Assembly (NCBI GenBank): GCA_023231475.1
Contig: JALJEE010002185.1
Location: 1 to 64,000 of the forward strand
Reading direction: 5' to 3'
From: Seison nebaliae
Lineage: Eukaryota > Rotifera > Pararotatoria > Seisonacea > Seisonidae
Length of the DNA: 64,000 nt
This document shows, piece by piece, positions 24,961 to 37,643 of this stretch (position 1 is its first letter; each line of letters starts with the position of its first letter). The position numbers and the translations under genes are program-made. The notes beneath the pieces are model-generated. The model had not been told where the DNA came from. It was given only the letters and a program-made list of their open reading frames with translations, and did no database searches.

Positions 24961-27190
24961 TCAACGAAGTAATGCATTCGTTACCGATTGCGCATTAAGT
25001 GTCATCAAGTCACCATATTGTTGTCCAGTGCCAACAAAAATGATCGGTTGTCCCGTTGTATATGTCATAGAAACTGCTGCTCCCACCTACTCGCGAACGA
25101 TATACAAATTAATATTTCACGTCATAATTTGTAAAATAACTTTGTCATCAATCGTATCGAATTTCGTTAGAACAATGCCATTGATTCCACACACTCTCTC
25201 TTCTCCGTTATTCTCCAATGCATTGCTGCTATTGTCGATAATAGCATTATTGAATTTCGTCAATTGATCAACAGCTTCGTTGCCAACCAATGCTTCTCCC
25301 ACGAACAGAACGAGATCTGGTTCATTCAAATCAATCAATTTCGATAACGATTTCATTAACGGTTCATTGTCTTGCATCCGACCAGCTGTATCCACCAAAA
25401 CCACATCATATTGTTCGTTTTTCGCTAAAAATAAAAATTTAATAAAATTAATTTAATTAATTTCTACCTTTCTGTATAGCCGATTGTGCGACAGTTGCCG
25501 CATCTTTTCCATAACCACGATCGAACAATTCGACCATTTGTCGATTTTTACTAATAAAATAAATTAATAATTATTAAATTATTTAAAATAATAATTATAA
25601 ATTTAAACTGATCTCCAGGATGTAATTCATTCAAATGACGATAATGTGTTCGTAACTGTTCGACGGCACCTGATCTAAAAGTGTCACATGCAGCAATCAA
25701 TACACGATTGTCATTGTCATTAAGCCAGAAACAAATTTTCGCTAAATTTGTCGATTTCCCAACACCATTTACACCACAAAATACGATGATATATGGTCGA
25801 TGATTCTGTTTCGCTGCATTCACATCACGCAACACATTAATTCGTCGCTTTGGCGTCAAAATACTTTGGAGTGTATTCTCCATCGATCGTCTTACTATCG
25901 AACCAATTCCTTCAAATGTGCTAATGTTTTGTCCAAGTAAATCATTTCCTACTGCGCTACATAACTTGTCTGCAACGTCACTTGCTACATTCTTCACAAT
26001 TAATTTGTCTTTCATTGCTGTCAGAAAATCTGTCAACATTTCTTCAGTTAACGTCTTTTTCATGAGTGACATGAAACGACCAAATAGACCACTCGATTTT
26101 TCATTGTCCTTCTTCTCTGTTGAATTCTCTTCGATTTGAAGTAAAGGTAATTCTCCCACTAAATTACCCACCAAATTCTTCTTCGCATATTGTGTTATTG
26201 AACCTTTTTCATTATTCTTTGTGGTAGAATAATCGAATGCTTCCTGATTCTTATTACTGAACGCCCAAGATTGTTTCTTCTTTCCACCGACACATTTCAC
26301 TTGTTTCGGTGGCGATAATTTCCCATTCTCAAACTTCTTTCCCTTATTCGTAATATTAGGTTGAAATGATGGAATGTTTTTATCGAACTCTTTAAACATT
26401 TCGAATAATTCCGTTTTATTCTGATTCTCCTTCTCTACATGTCGTTCCGTCATCTCATCCTTTTCTGAATGTTCTTCACTCTCATTTTCTTCTTCCTCCT
26501 CTTCAATCTCTTTCAAATCATTCTCTGATTCTTCTTGTAATTTTTTGATCTTTTTCTCTTGTCTCTTCCTTGCTTTCTTACCAGCACCACCTGTTGGTTG
26601 ATCGACGTCACGTTGAGTTTTCATCGAATCAATCGTCTTTTCGAATTTCTTCGATTGGATATAGGCGACTGGTGCAGAATGTGTAAGCTTCGTACTCTTC
26701 TCACATAATTGAAGTGTTTGATGGAAAGTTGATGAAAATTGAGAATAATCGTATGTGAAAAATCCATCTATCAATATCGATGATGATGATGAGAAGAATG
26801 ATGGAAGAAGAAACTTTTATTGAGAACGTTTCGAAATTGATCACGAAATTTCTGTTCAATTTCACTCAAAAATTTATCCATGTACGATAATTTATAAAAA
26901 CGTTGATAGGCAACAACATACATCAAATTGAACTCATTGTCACATAAATATTTGATGATGAGATCATCTTTTTCGAACGTGTAATTGATACACTTCTTCT
27001 ACAAAAGTTTCCATGAAAAAAATTGGAGAAAGAAACAAAAATTTTAAAGAAAATTTTCAATTAATCAACTAACTGCAACAATTCCATTACGAATAAAGGA
27101 ATTAATTGCACCATTCAACGGTTCTGTCGCTCCTTGGAAACACCATAGAATGAAACCGCCTTTCGAGAATATGGAAAACCAATCGAGCAT
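24961..27190 (-). CDS. SRPRA: Signal recognition particle receptor subunit alpha
   Basis: Six exons right to left: 27190-27074, 26998-26815, 26767-25609, 25550-25468, 25424-25141 and 25086-24961; 650 residues (human 638). SRPRA is the GTPase that docks the SRP-ribosome complex at the ER. N-terminus [20 protein letters not shown] and the SRX domain ([20 protein letters not shown]) anchor it to the beta subunit. A long charged Lys/Glu linker follows, then the NG domain: [18 protein letters not shown] (P-loop), [38 protein letters not shown] and the C-terminal [18 protein letters not shown]. All G motifs are intact. Exon 1 carries the true initiator; the large third exon begins inside the linker to the SRX domain. 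Confidence 0.96.
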
Positions 27191-27819
27191 AATTTTGATT
27201 GATAAAAGTAAATTGTCAATTTCAAAAGAAATTAATAAGCAAAATTGCCAACTGTTTCATTCATTTTATTTATATATTCATGGTTAAATGAAAGTTGTTT
27301 AGCAAAGGGTTTTCATTCGTTTTTTTAATTCACATTTTTGGCTTGCAACGTCTAATTTAACAATATCTCTAATGAAATTATCATTATACGTATTTTATTA
27401 TATTATTCCTATTCACCTAACTTAATAAGTTTATCATTAATAAATTTAATCTTATGTATATATTTGGGGAGTAAATAAAACAGAAGTTTGGGCTTATAAA
27501 TTCTATAAAATAATATAAGATTATGAGAAAATTAAACAGTTTAATATTTAACACAATTATTACTAATTACAATTGTATATAATATATATGCTTATTACTA
27601 GATAACTAATATTAATTTTGATATTAATCTATTTGATTGGATCGACAATCAAAAAAAAATTCTTTAAATATATTATATATACATGATAACTTCATCATAT
27701 CAGTAGAGATAAAATAATAATTAAAATTTCATTAACGATAAAAAATAAAATAAAATTTGAAAAAATTATATTTCTTCCAAAGTCGTGTAAAATAGATTAT
27801 ACATAGAAATTATTTTCTT
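27191..27819. other. AT-rich spacer
   Basis: Very AT-rich 629 bp between the start of the SRP receptor gene and the 3' end of IFT46. It presumably includes the SRP receptor promoter. No other feature seen. Confidence 0.5.
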
Positions 27820-30800
27820 TTAATCAAACACCATTCGGTCTACATTCCGATTAGTTGATGAGCTTGGTTTCATTTGTTTTTGGAAATGAGACGAGTTCTT
27901 GAATCCTGAGTATAAGGTAAAAAGTAAATGAAGTGATTCGACTCGATTATCATATATTGGAATATCTGCTAAGGCTTAAAAGAAAAAAAAATAAATTATA
28001 TTTAATCAAAATTAAAATCTAACCACAAATCATGTCAGTAAATTCTTCGGTTGAACAATTCAGATCGCCAGATGGTAATTCGATATTTTTCAGATGTTTT
28101 TCAAAATCAGCCGGCCATTCTTGCATCAGCGTTTCGACATCGGGCATAGCACTATTGACAAATAACTTTAATTGAACTTATAAAACTCTTAACTTGGAAT
28201 AGGTGACACTGTGAACTGGTTTGTCTTTTTGAATTTTTTGCAAACTCTGAATCCAATTATCGATATTTCGAGTGAGATTTGATGAATTCTCAATGCGTTT
28301 AATTGCCTAGGGAAATGAAGGAAGATTAGAAGAAAACATAATATATTTTACCGAATTCGGAGTTTTCGTGTCAAGATTACTCCTCAGTTGATATTGAAGA
28401 ATTGTTGGATCACTTTGTTTTGATGACGGTTCATCTAAGACCGTCAATCCCAATGTATCAGGTTTACCGTCAGGTCGAGGTATCTATCAACATTGATTAG
28501 ATAGAGATTGATTAATAAGGAAAAACCTTCAGAAATGCATCGATATCACCAATACATGGAATATAATCGGGAATGAACGGTTTTAATCGATAATCTAATT
28601 CGATTGTTTGTGGTGTATATCTATGGAGATTTATAGAGAGAAAATAAAATTGACCATTAGGTAGACAATTAAAAGAAGAACTTTTCAATATATTTGAATA
28701 GATTCTTTATATCATCAGGAACATCTAAATGACTGAACATATTCGCGTCATATTGTCTATAGATGAAAAAGGGAAATTATTTTTGAAGCAAAGTTGTTTA
28801 GAATAACATCGGCAATCCATCTTCTTCAGTAACTTCAACATTGTCTTGGTCATGTAGCGAGCCGTTCTCACTTAAGCCATCTTCTTCTGAAGTTTCTTCT
28901 GTTAGAATGAATGAATAATATGATAATAAAAAATACATTAGGAAATCATCTCTAAAATAAGCAATCGGTAACACAGTGGATATCAAGACAGCTTAGCGAA
29001 GTTTTTTTTAGCAATTTCAATTTTACATAAATGGAAAATAATGCACTGATAGTTGATCGGTGGGAGGTAAAACTAAACAAAGAGAAATTGAGTTAACAAA
29101 GCGGCAAATGGGTCAAACGACACTATAAAAAGAAGAATAACTAAAAGAAAATTAAATGAAAATTAATACTGGGAAGATTCAATTTTGACATATCCTGACG
29201 ATGACGCTGATGGTGAGCGGAGAATGGTCGTGGACTACGTAAAGTTGACGATACGCGAGTTCCATCACCTTTATCACCACTATCCATCTCGTCATTCTGA
29301 TTAGATGACGTGGCTGTTAAGAGAGAAATAGAAAATTTACAGAATCGTTTCACAAACGTCAACAACTCACTGTGTTAGAGAATGAAAATATTTTCCTCCT
29401 GAAGTTTCACTGTCACTGAAATTTTCAATGAGAAATTTGTATTAACCTTGTTTCCTCATTTGTTCCTCATAGAACGTGTGAGATAAAGTCACTCCTAAAT
29501 CTATGATTGAATCGAGAACATGTTATATTAAAATTCCTACAACTAATTTTGAGAGAGTGTTGAACCTACATCATTTTTAAACAAATCGGTCGTATCGATG
29601 TTTAAATTCATCAGTGATTCAACTCTATCTTTCTCTTTTTTTGGTTCAGCTATTATAGCGAATTTCTTCTCTTTATCAACTGCTTCTAAAAATTCTGCAT
29701 CACGCGATTCACGTCCCAAGATAATATCGGATTCATTTATTTTCGACATATCTGATCGTCGACTATCGTCACTTTTAATACTTCCACTTTTTTTTGCTTC
29801 CGCAAAAATATCATCATCCTCACCAAGTGCATTTGACGAATCTCTTTCTATTATCGGTGCTGTATCAATTTTATCGAACATATTATTTTCTTCTAATTTG
29901 TTGTCGTCAGTTGATTGTTGTATTAAAGTCTCTTCAGGTATTGATGGTTTTGCATCAGCAAAAATATCTTCATCTACATTAAGTAATGCTGATAATCGTC
30001 CACCTTCAGATTTTCTTTCGGGAACCACATTCGATTCAATAGTTGGACCATCAATATCTGACGTAGCATTGGGTGGTGGTGAACCGACAACATTAACGGA
30101 ATCACGAAAGATATCATCAGACATACTATGTGATTGTTCGTTATTCATTACAGAAACGTCGACATTACTTTGATGTAACACGTCGTCAAAGACGTCCTTA
30201 ATATTTGATTCGTCGAATGGAATATCTGCTTCCTGTTTTGTGATTTGTTCATCATTGGAAATTTCGTCCATTTTATTGTTCTGCAATTCATTCTCACTGT
30301 TAACTGCTTGATCAAATATATTAGACTCGAGAGCGTCTTGTGTAATATCTTCCGTCTCTTCGAAACCATTATCATCAATTTCTTTCATTGAACTTAGTAA
30401 ATCATCATTAATTACTTCATTCTGATGGTCGTAGGATTGGAGATTATCTAACGGTTTATTTGTGTCTTCACTTTGATCAAAAATATTTGGTTCATTCGTC
30501 GGTTCCATTGTGGAGATTGCATCAGCTAACATTTTTTGAGTATCTTCATTCGATCTCGATATTTGTGTAGGTGCATCAAGAAAATTATCTTTGGAATCTT
30601 TTACAGAATCAAAACCGAATTCATCATTATTTAGATTACTGATATCTTCATTATCTTGTCGATCATCGATATTGAGTTTGCTAAATTCGTCGTCTAATTG
30701 AGTAACATTTTTCATCATAGCATTATCACCAAATTCATCATTTCCTCCCATTAAATCGTTGGGATCCATTAAATCATCATTCCCCGTCGTTTCAGGAAAA

Positions 30801-33018
30801 TTCATAACGTCATTTGTGATCTCCATATTTTCTAATGGATCTTTTATATCGCTATTTTCCATCATATCAGACGATTCCATAATATCATCATTATCTCCTA
30901 TTTCCGGAATGTTCATCATATCTTCATTTTCTAACATTCCGTATTGTTCTACTACATCGGCATTCTCCATCTTCTCATCATTCCCAAGATTTTCAGATGG
31001 TTCCATTATATCGTTATTTTCCATAGTTATTTCATTATTTCCCATAATTATATCATTATTTTCCATTATCTCAGATGAATCCATTACATCATTATTTCCC
31101 ATGGTTATATCATCATTACCATCAATTCGATCGGTTGTTATTTTATTTAAATCATCATTCTTACCTAATAAATTATCATCCACCATTAATCCACTAATTG
31201 ATTTTTTTCCATTCAATTTATTTGCCGATTCACTACTCTCTAGTTGATCGATAATTCGACTGACATCATGATTCAATGTGGGATCGTCGTCGTCTGGTCG
31301 ATCAGTATCATCTAAATTTTCAAAAAAACTTTCGATATCATTGTTGTTGTTGTTGTTTCTATTCAAATTATTAAAATTACAATTAGATTGAGTTGAAATG
31401 TTGGATGGAGGTGTTGGGACACCATTTCTATGACGTTGACTACGAAGAATTCTTAATAACAATTGTTGACGATGTTGATGCATATCCAACAAATAAGTTA
31501 AATATCTCGATGAATTATTGTTGACATTCTGATTCTCCATCATATTCGTCGTCAAAGGATAAGGTACTCTGTTCGCATGAATTGGTGGACGAAGTGGAAG
31601 TTCTACATTTCTTTCACTTCCATCAAGCGACATTTGTGCTCGAACACGTGTTTGTTGAGTCATGGGAGGATAATGTTGATTTTGTTGCATTAATTGATCA
31701 CTGTTGATAAATATGTTACTAGGGACACTAGGTCGCTGACGAGAAATCGTACTAAATCCATCAATCCCATAATTCGTCGAATCATAAACGTGATCATTGT
31801 GATGATTAATGAGGAGAGAGGATGGTAATAAAGACGTATCATTATCATGATGATCGGTAGTTGATTCGATGAAGCCTCCTAATCCTGATCTTCTACTTCC
31901 TTCTTTGATGAAGTTGGAATTCTTACGAAGTTTAGCTGCTTTCGCCTTTGGCGATATTCTATTAAAACCTTTCGGTGTACTGAACAGCTGAAGATGTTTC
32001 TTACTCACCACACATGAACAGATGTCATCAATACTCATATTAAGTAAATCGTTCCATTGATGCATTCCGTCTGGTGTTCGATCCTCAAGTTTTATGGAAG
32101 GTTTAGTAGAGAACAAGTATAGATCTACATTCTTTTTACGAAACCAAAAATCTCTTGTATTTTGCACGTTCGGTGTCTTTTCATCACCATCATCGGCCTT
32201 AGGACATACCGTTTCGTTAGTCGCAGAAGATGGAAAAACTAAAATATAAATTAATCTGCTACCACAAAACCAAAGGAAGAACAACGGAATAACAACAAAA
32301 AAAACATCGAATTGTCGAAACATAAATAATTTTTTTTCGAAAAATTCTTCTATTAAATATTTTCAACTTACATTAAACTTTTTAGAATGGTCTTACCTGA
32401 ATATTGTATCACATTATCCTCATCATCTTCTAAGTCGGAGTATAGGGGCGAATCAGGAAGAAAGTCATTATCGGATCGATATTCTTGCATCTTACGTATT
32501 TTATATTCTAATAATGTTTCGTTCGTATCTCCGGCAGCAAGTCGATCTAAATTTATCGTAGGCAATAAAATGTCTTTTACCGTTAACTGATTCGAAATTT
32601 TTGGATTGGAAAATGAATGCAGAAAGCAAATAAAAAAAATAAAAGTAAAAGTCAATTTAATCTCCTTCTATCTCCTTTCTTTGACTTTACAACGAAAAAT
32701 TCTGCTTTTCCATTTCTTAAACGAATTTTCTGCATAACACTAACCCAAATCACTATCAGGATTATGTAACGGAGCTCTTGGCGTTTGTCTTTCCGTCATA
32801 ATACTAACTCCATCTTGTACCTAATATAAATCAAAAAAGGAACGAATCAGTTAAGTAAAATCATTGAATTTATTTTCAGTGATTTCAATTAGAATTTTCA
32901 ATTATTCAATAAATGAAAATATAATTAATGGTAATTAACAACATATTAAATTAACTTCAAGAACTTCATCATATGGTTTATTTTGAACGACATGATAATT
33001 ATCTTCACTATCACTCAT
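27820..33018 (-). CDS. IFT46: IFT46 with a ~890-residue acidic insertion
   Basis: Thirteen exons right to left: 33018-32956, 32820-32745, 32546-32397, 32238-29566, 29500-29447, 29313-29170, 28898-28808, 28756-28682, 28620-28527, 28483-28352, 28306-28194, 28151-28024, 27974-27820; 1315 residues, against roughly 300-500 in the family. IFT46 is an IFT-B core subunit for cilium assembly. The N-terminus has HVVQNKPYDE, like Chlamydomonas IFT46. The C-terminus is unmistakable: NLFKYIEKYTPQTIELDYRL, KPFIPDYIPCIGDIDAFLKI, PRPDGKPDTLGL, LDEPSSKQSDPT, VETLMQEWPADFE and RVESLHLLFTLYSGFKN. Exon 4 (residues about 97-987) is a single 2.7 kb Asp/Glu/Asn/Met-rich block with loose repeats of the type MENNDI. 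Phases agree across all junctions. Exons on either side of 29300 are joined by phase alone, so small exons may be missed there. Confidence 0.85.
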
Positions 33019-35285
33019 TTTGCAAATTTGGAATTTCTTTTTCGGTCGTTGAAAATATAAGAATTTATATTCGTTACTATGGTAACCAACTAATTACCAA
33101 TTTCATTATTTTTCTTACTTCACAATATATTTTGACTGACAAGCTGATTTAGTTGTCCTTATTTGAAATAAGCTTAAAATTAGGCTTTACTTTCTCGTCT
33201 TTAATTCTCTTATTTTTAAAATATGTTTTCATAAATAAATTCATTGAACATCTCACAGGCATTCATAAGATCTCAAAAAACTTAATTTAATATAAAATGA
33301 ATTTTAAATGTTTTCAAATTTATTTAATTTTTCTTCACTTAATAACGTTCAGATGAAAATGATTATGCAAATTTTCCAATAAATGAATTTTTGAAAATAA
33401 ATTATATTTGAAATGATTGAACAATTAAAACTAATAACATATTAATTGTTAGCGGTGGAAGAAAAATAACGGAGCCGTTTGACCTTGTCACAGAAGATTT
33501 TTTTTATTTTTAAATCATTCTTTTCCAGTTAAATCGATGGATGGATCATTTTTCCGATCGAGCAGTGGAATAAAAGTTCGAAATGAATTGTTTGAAATTA
33601 ATATTAAGAAAAAACGTCGTCGCCAAATCCATAGCTAAGGGAACTGAGGAAGTCAAATCATCGGGAGGTGAGAGGATTGGAGTGAAGTGGAGGAATGAGA
33701 AATATTAAAGGAAAAATCGTTTAAAATATATTTTTCATATTTCTTGAATAATGAGTCTTTAATGTGGATGGTGAGGTGGTGCAGTAATTGAATGAATTGA
33801 AATTATTCTTCAATTGTGGAATAGTGAATGAAAATGGAAAAGAATTGGAATTTTGAAGGGTAAAGAAAAACTTCGTTTATTCCGGATGATGAGGCGACAA
33901 TATAACGATACGAAATGAATGGAATGAACGACGTCGATTCCGGTTGACATGAGCAGAAGAATGAGCTTCTCTGTTTCTTGAGCGATCGAATGACAATATG
34001 CGTAACTTTTCTTATTTCTTTCATTTTTTTCCGACTTCCTAATATGAGTGTCGAAAAGAATTAAATGTGAAACAAAGACGATGTCAATTCTTGCTAATAT
34101 CATCGATCGACAATAGTCTGTTTTGATTTGTGCATATCCTTACTCTTATGAAGTCACCATCTTACACTTTAGTGTTCTTTCTTCTCTCCCTTTCAACTCT
34201 CCGTCCACTCAATTCACAATTTCTCATGATACTTTTCGTTTTTTCTCAATCCGAATTCTAATAGATAAACTTTAATTAACTTCCAATTCATTAACTTATC
34301 TTCATCGTTATTCAACATCCACATTAATCGTTATATAATGAAGAAGAGACACTGGAATAAATTGAATTTAATGTTATTGTCATTGTTTTCTCTATTTGTC
34401 GGGAGAATATTAACAATAACTGATTAGTCGTTCGGAGAAATGAATGTAAACAACTAATCTTATCGTTCTTCCTTTTCAAACAGTTATGGCTTGCTCTCTT
34501 TATTAAATTTTATTAGGTTGCCATATTAATCGTCAGTATTCATGATAATAATCATCCTACTTATTGATATTGAAGAAGTAGAACAATAATAAAGAAGCAG
34601 CAGTAAAGAAAAGCGAAAGAAATTTTATTCAACTTCTCTCAATCATCATCTCTTCGAGATGAGACGAAATGAGATGAATAGAACAAGCAATTTTCCCAAA
34701 CCATATCATCTCCCGTCCTCTCAATGAACTGAAAATAAGAACATGGAAATAACGAAAATTTCTTTGTTGTTTTTTTCCTTCAATAATTAATTCTTATTTT
34801 CAATAACTTAATCTTTCAGTACCATGTATTTCCAGTATAGCAGAATGTGCAATGGAATGATTCTATTGAATTTCTTGTTGAGTATTATCTGACGAGTTGC
34901 AGAATAAACTTTTTAAAAACAAATTTCTCTTCTCTCCCAATCATCCACCCAGAAAAGAAACAAAAAACCAACAATAGGAAACTAAACAAGAAAAAGAACA
35001 ACAAGAATAATAAGAAAACGAGAAAGAAGACTAATTAATTCGCCAAAAATTATATACATCGAACGAATAATAAAATGTCAATAGGAAATTATCTTCATCT
35101 TATTTGGAACGAATTAAAGACAAAAAGTAGAGTTACGTTACCTTTTAGCTTATCCAGTAAATAACTTCTTCCGAAAACCTTAATTGTTCTTCCAATAAAG
35201 AAAAACTTTTATTAATTATTCTTTTGACTTCCATTATTAGACGATATACGGCCGCATATTACGATCAGGTCAACCGGATGCGTGG
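33019..35285. other. 2.3 kb spacer, probable VMAT upstream region
   Basis: Spacer between the divergent IFT46 and VMAT genes. At 33537 an ATG preceded by a TTTTCCAG acceptor opens MDGSFFRSSGIK, ending at a possible donor (33575/33576). This exon would join in phase to an in-frame extension of VMAT starting at 35241. The rest is AT-rich with no recognised feature. Confidence 0.35.
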
Positions 35286-37643
35286 ATGTACCAACAACCG
35301 GATGATGGATGCGTCTCTTTCGGTGACATGACCACTGAAGAACGCCGACGATGTCTACAATCGAAGCAGTCCGTTATTCTAACAAAGAATGAACAAGAGT
35401 CATGGTCGGATTGGTGGAAGAGAGTGAGAGAATCGAGACGACTCGTATTATTGATCGTGTTCATTGCACTCTTATTAGATAACATGTTATTGACATCGGT
35501 CGGTTAGTAAAGAAATTTTTATTTTGAAAATGAATTAAATATAATTATAGTTCCAATAATTCCTAGTTTTCTTTTGGAAATGGATGCAAAAAACATGATA
35601 ATGAATGAAACGATGAGAGAAGCGAATTTCACTAAAATTAATGTCCCTTCAATAAATTCAAGAGAACGTCGTGAAACATATGACAATAACCGACAACTTC
35701 CATATCATCAGAATGGACAATCTCCTTATGACAATAATAGACAACCTCCATATTATGATAATTATTATCCACAATATCCTATGAAAGATTATGATAGTAA
35801 CAATTATGTAGACCAGATATATCCTCCCCAACATCATCCTCGGCCTCCTTCCTTTAACCAATTCATCTATCCTCCCCAATCTAGTACGATACCTCCAACC
35901 ACCGAAGTAACAATAACCAGCACAACATCTCCAGTCGTTTCTACTGGAACATTAACCATATTTAATAGAACTAGAGAACTTGAAAATATCACTGACTTAG
36001 AAGATGCAACTTCACTCCTCAAACATGATAAGTTTGCTTATGAGAATACTCGAGTGGGTTTTATGTTTGCTGCTAAACCCGTTACACAACTCTTGGTGAA
36101 CACAGCAGTCGGTCCACTTACTAATCGGTTCTTATTTTATTAATTTATTCATATTCATATTTCTCTTCTATTAAAGCATCGGTTATACAATACCTATGTT
36201 CACTGGATTCGTCATAATGTTCTTTTCGACGCTTGGTTTTTTTTTAAAAATTTATTGAACTTTTATGTTAATTTCTTTAAAAAAAGTTTTCGCTTTCAGC
36301 AATAGTTATGTTGTGATGTTTATTGCGAGAGCATTACAAGGACTGGGTTCAGCTTGTTCAAGTGTTGCCGGTTTAGGAATGTTAGCTGACCGATATAGCG
36401 ACGACATCGAAAGAGGTAATGCAATGGGTATAGCACTTAGTGGTTTGGCTGTTGGAGTTTTAAGTTTGAATTTTTTATCCAATTAATCTTTCTATAATAT
36501 TCTTGATTGTTCGTAGTCGGTCCACCGTTTGGAGGTGTTCTTTATGAATATGTTGGTCGATCGGCTCCATTCTTAATTTTAGCTGCATTCGGTCTCTTTG
36601 ATGGATGTTCTTATGATTTTCTTAAGATTCTGTATATATTTTATTCTCTCATGATTTTTTAGTATTACAATTATTGGTACTGAAACCGAAAATTTCAAGA
36701 GAACCGAAAAAAGGAGCTTCTCTGCGCACCTTATTGTGCGATCCATATATTCTGATTTCAGCATTATCCATCACCATAGGCAATATGGGAATCGGAATGA
36801 TGGAGCCATCCTTACCAATTTGGATGATTGAGACGATGCATTCAAGAAAAGTGGCTCAAGGTATGGCATTTATGCCAGCCAGTTTATCTTATCTCGTCGG
36901 TACAACCTTATTCGGTACAATTTCTCATAAAATTGGCAGGTTTTTCTTATTTGATTCAGATTCTTGTCATAATACATTGTCCGTCAGATGGAGATGTTGT
37001 TTGATTGGACTTTGTATGGCCGGAATATGTTTAATAATCGTTCCATTCGCCCGAAATATTTATCATCTAATAGTACCAAATGCCGGTTTAGGTTTAGCTA
37101 TTGGAATGGTCGATAGCTCAGTAATGCCAATGATGGCACATTTGGTCGATATTCGACATGTGGCCGTTTATGGCAGTGTATATGCTATCACTGATGTTGC
37201 ATTCTGCCTAAGCTTTTTCTGTGGTTTAATTCATTTTTTCAATAAACTGTTTAATAATTTCCATTATAAATAGGATCGGTTCTTTCAGGAATAGTGGTGA
37301 AAGCTATCGGCTTCCCATGGATGTTGAGAATAATGGGATTAATCAGCATTTGCTATGCGCCACTAATGCTCAAATTAAGAGATCCGCCTCATAAAGTCAC
37401 AAATGAGAATGATGTTTAAACGAATTTCTTGTTTAATAAAATTTATTAATTTATTTTTTAAAGATTCTGTTAGCGAATAATAATAACATCTCCACCGAAT
37501 ACCCGTCGACTGATGAGAAGACGAATGACACAGAATATTCGGCACCAATATCGCCGTACAATCCACCTTTGGAACAGAATTTACAAGATGTTTATCCACA
37601 ATCATATCAAAATGTCAAATCAATAAATGAAATATCTTATTGA
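35286..37643 (+). CDS. VMAT: Vesicular monoamine transporter (VMAT, CAT-1 type)
   Basis: Nine exons, 35286-35502, 35551-36127, 36177-36235, 36287-36463, 36517-36606, 36663-36939, 36988-37223, 37274-37413 and 37464-37643; 650 residues. VMAT loads dopamine, serotonin and similar amines into synaptic vesicles in exchange for protons. Twelve-helix MFS fold: [20 protein letters not shown] (TM1, with its essential Asp), [12 protein letters not shown] (TM2, Lys), [74 protein letters not shown] and [28 protein letters not shown] and [12 protein letters not shown] favour VMAT over the acetylcholine transporter. Luminal loop 1 is unusually Pro/Tyr-rich. The last exon adds a Tyr/Pro/Asn tail. The N-terminus is uncertain: frame stays open to an acceptor at 35240, and a further exon at 33537 is possible. 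Confidence 0.95.

Noticed and set aside
29371-29398. Extra IFT46 exon (GGKYFHSLTQ)
   Set aside because: It can be entered in phase but leaves in a phase that does not fit the next exon; skipping it keeps the frame. An alternative exon is still possible.
32239-32323. Hydrophobic start MFRQFDVFFVVIPLFFLWFC before the acidic block
   Set aside because: This is intron translated in frame; an ATATTTTAG acceptor ends it and the upstream IFT46 exon joins in phase.
33803-34103. Overlapping minus-strand ORFs
   Set aside because: Composition is noise-like, both frames overlap each other and no splice partner or homologue is seen.
35286-37643. Vesicular acetylcholine transporter (UNC-17)
   Set aside because: TM1 flank, the ACSSVAG stretch and IETMHSRK are VMAT-like, and no choline acetyltransferase exon is seen nearby.
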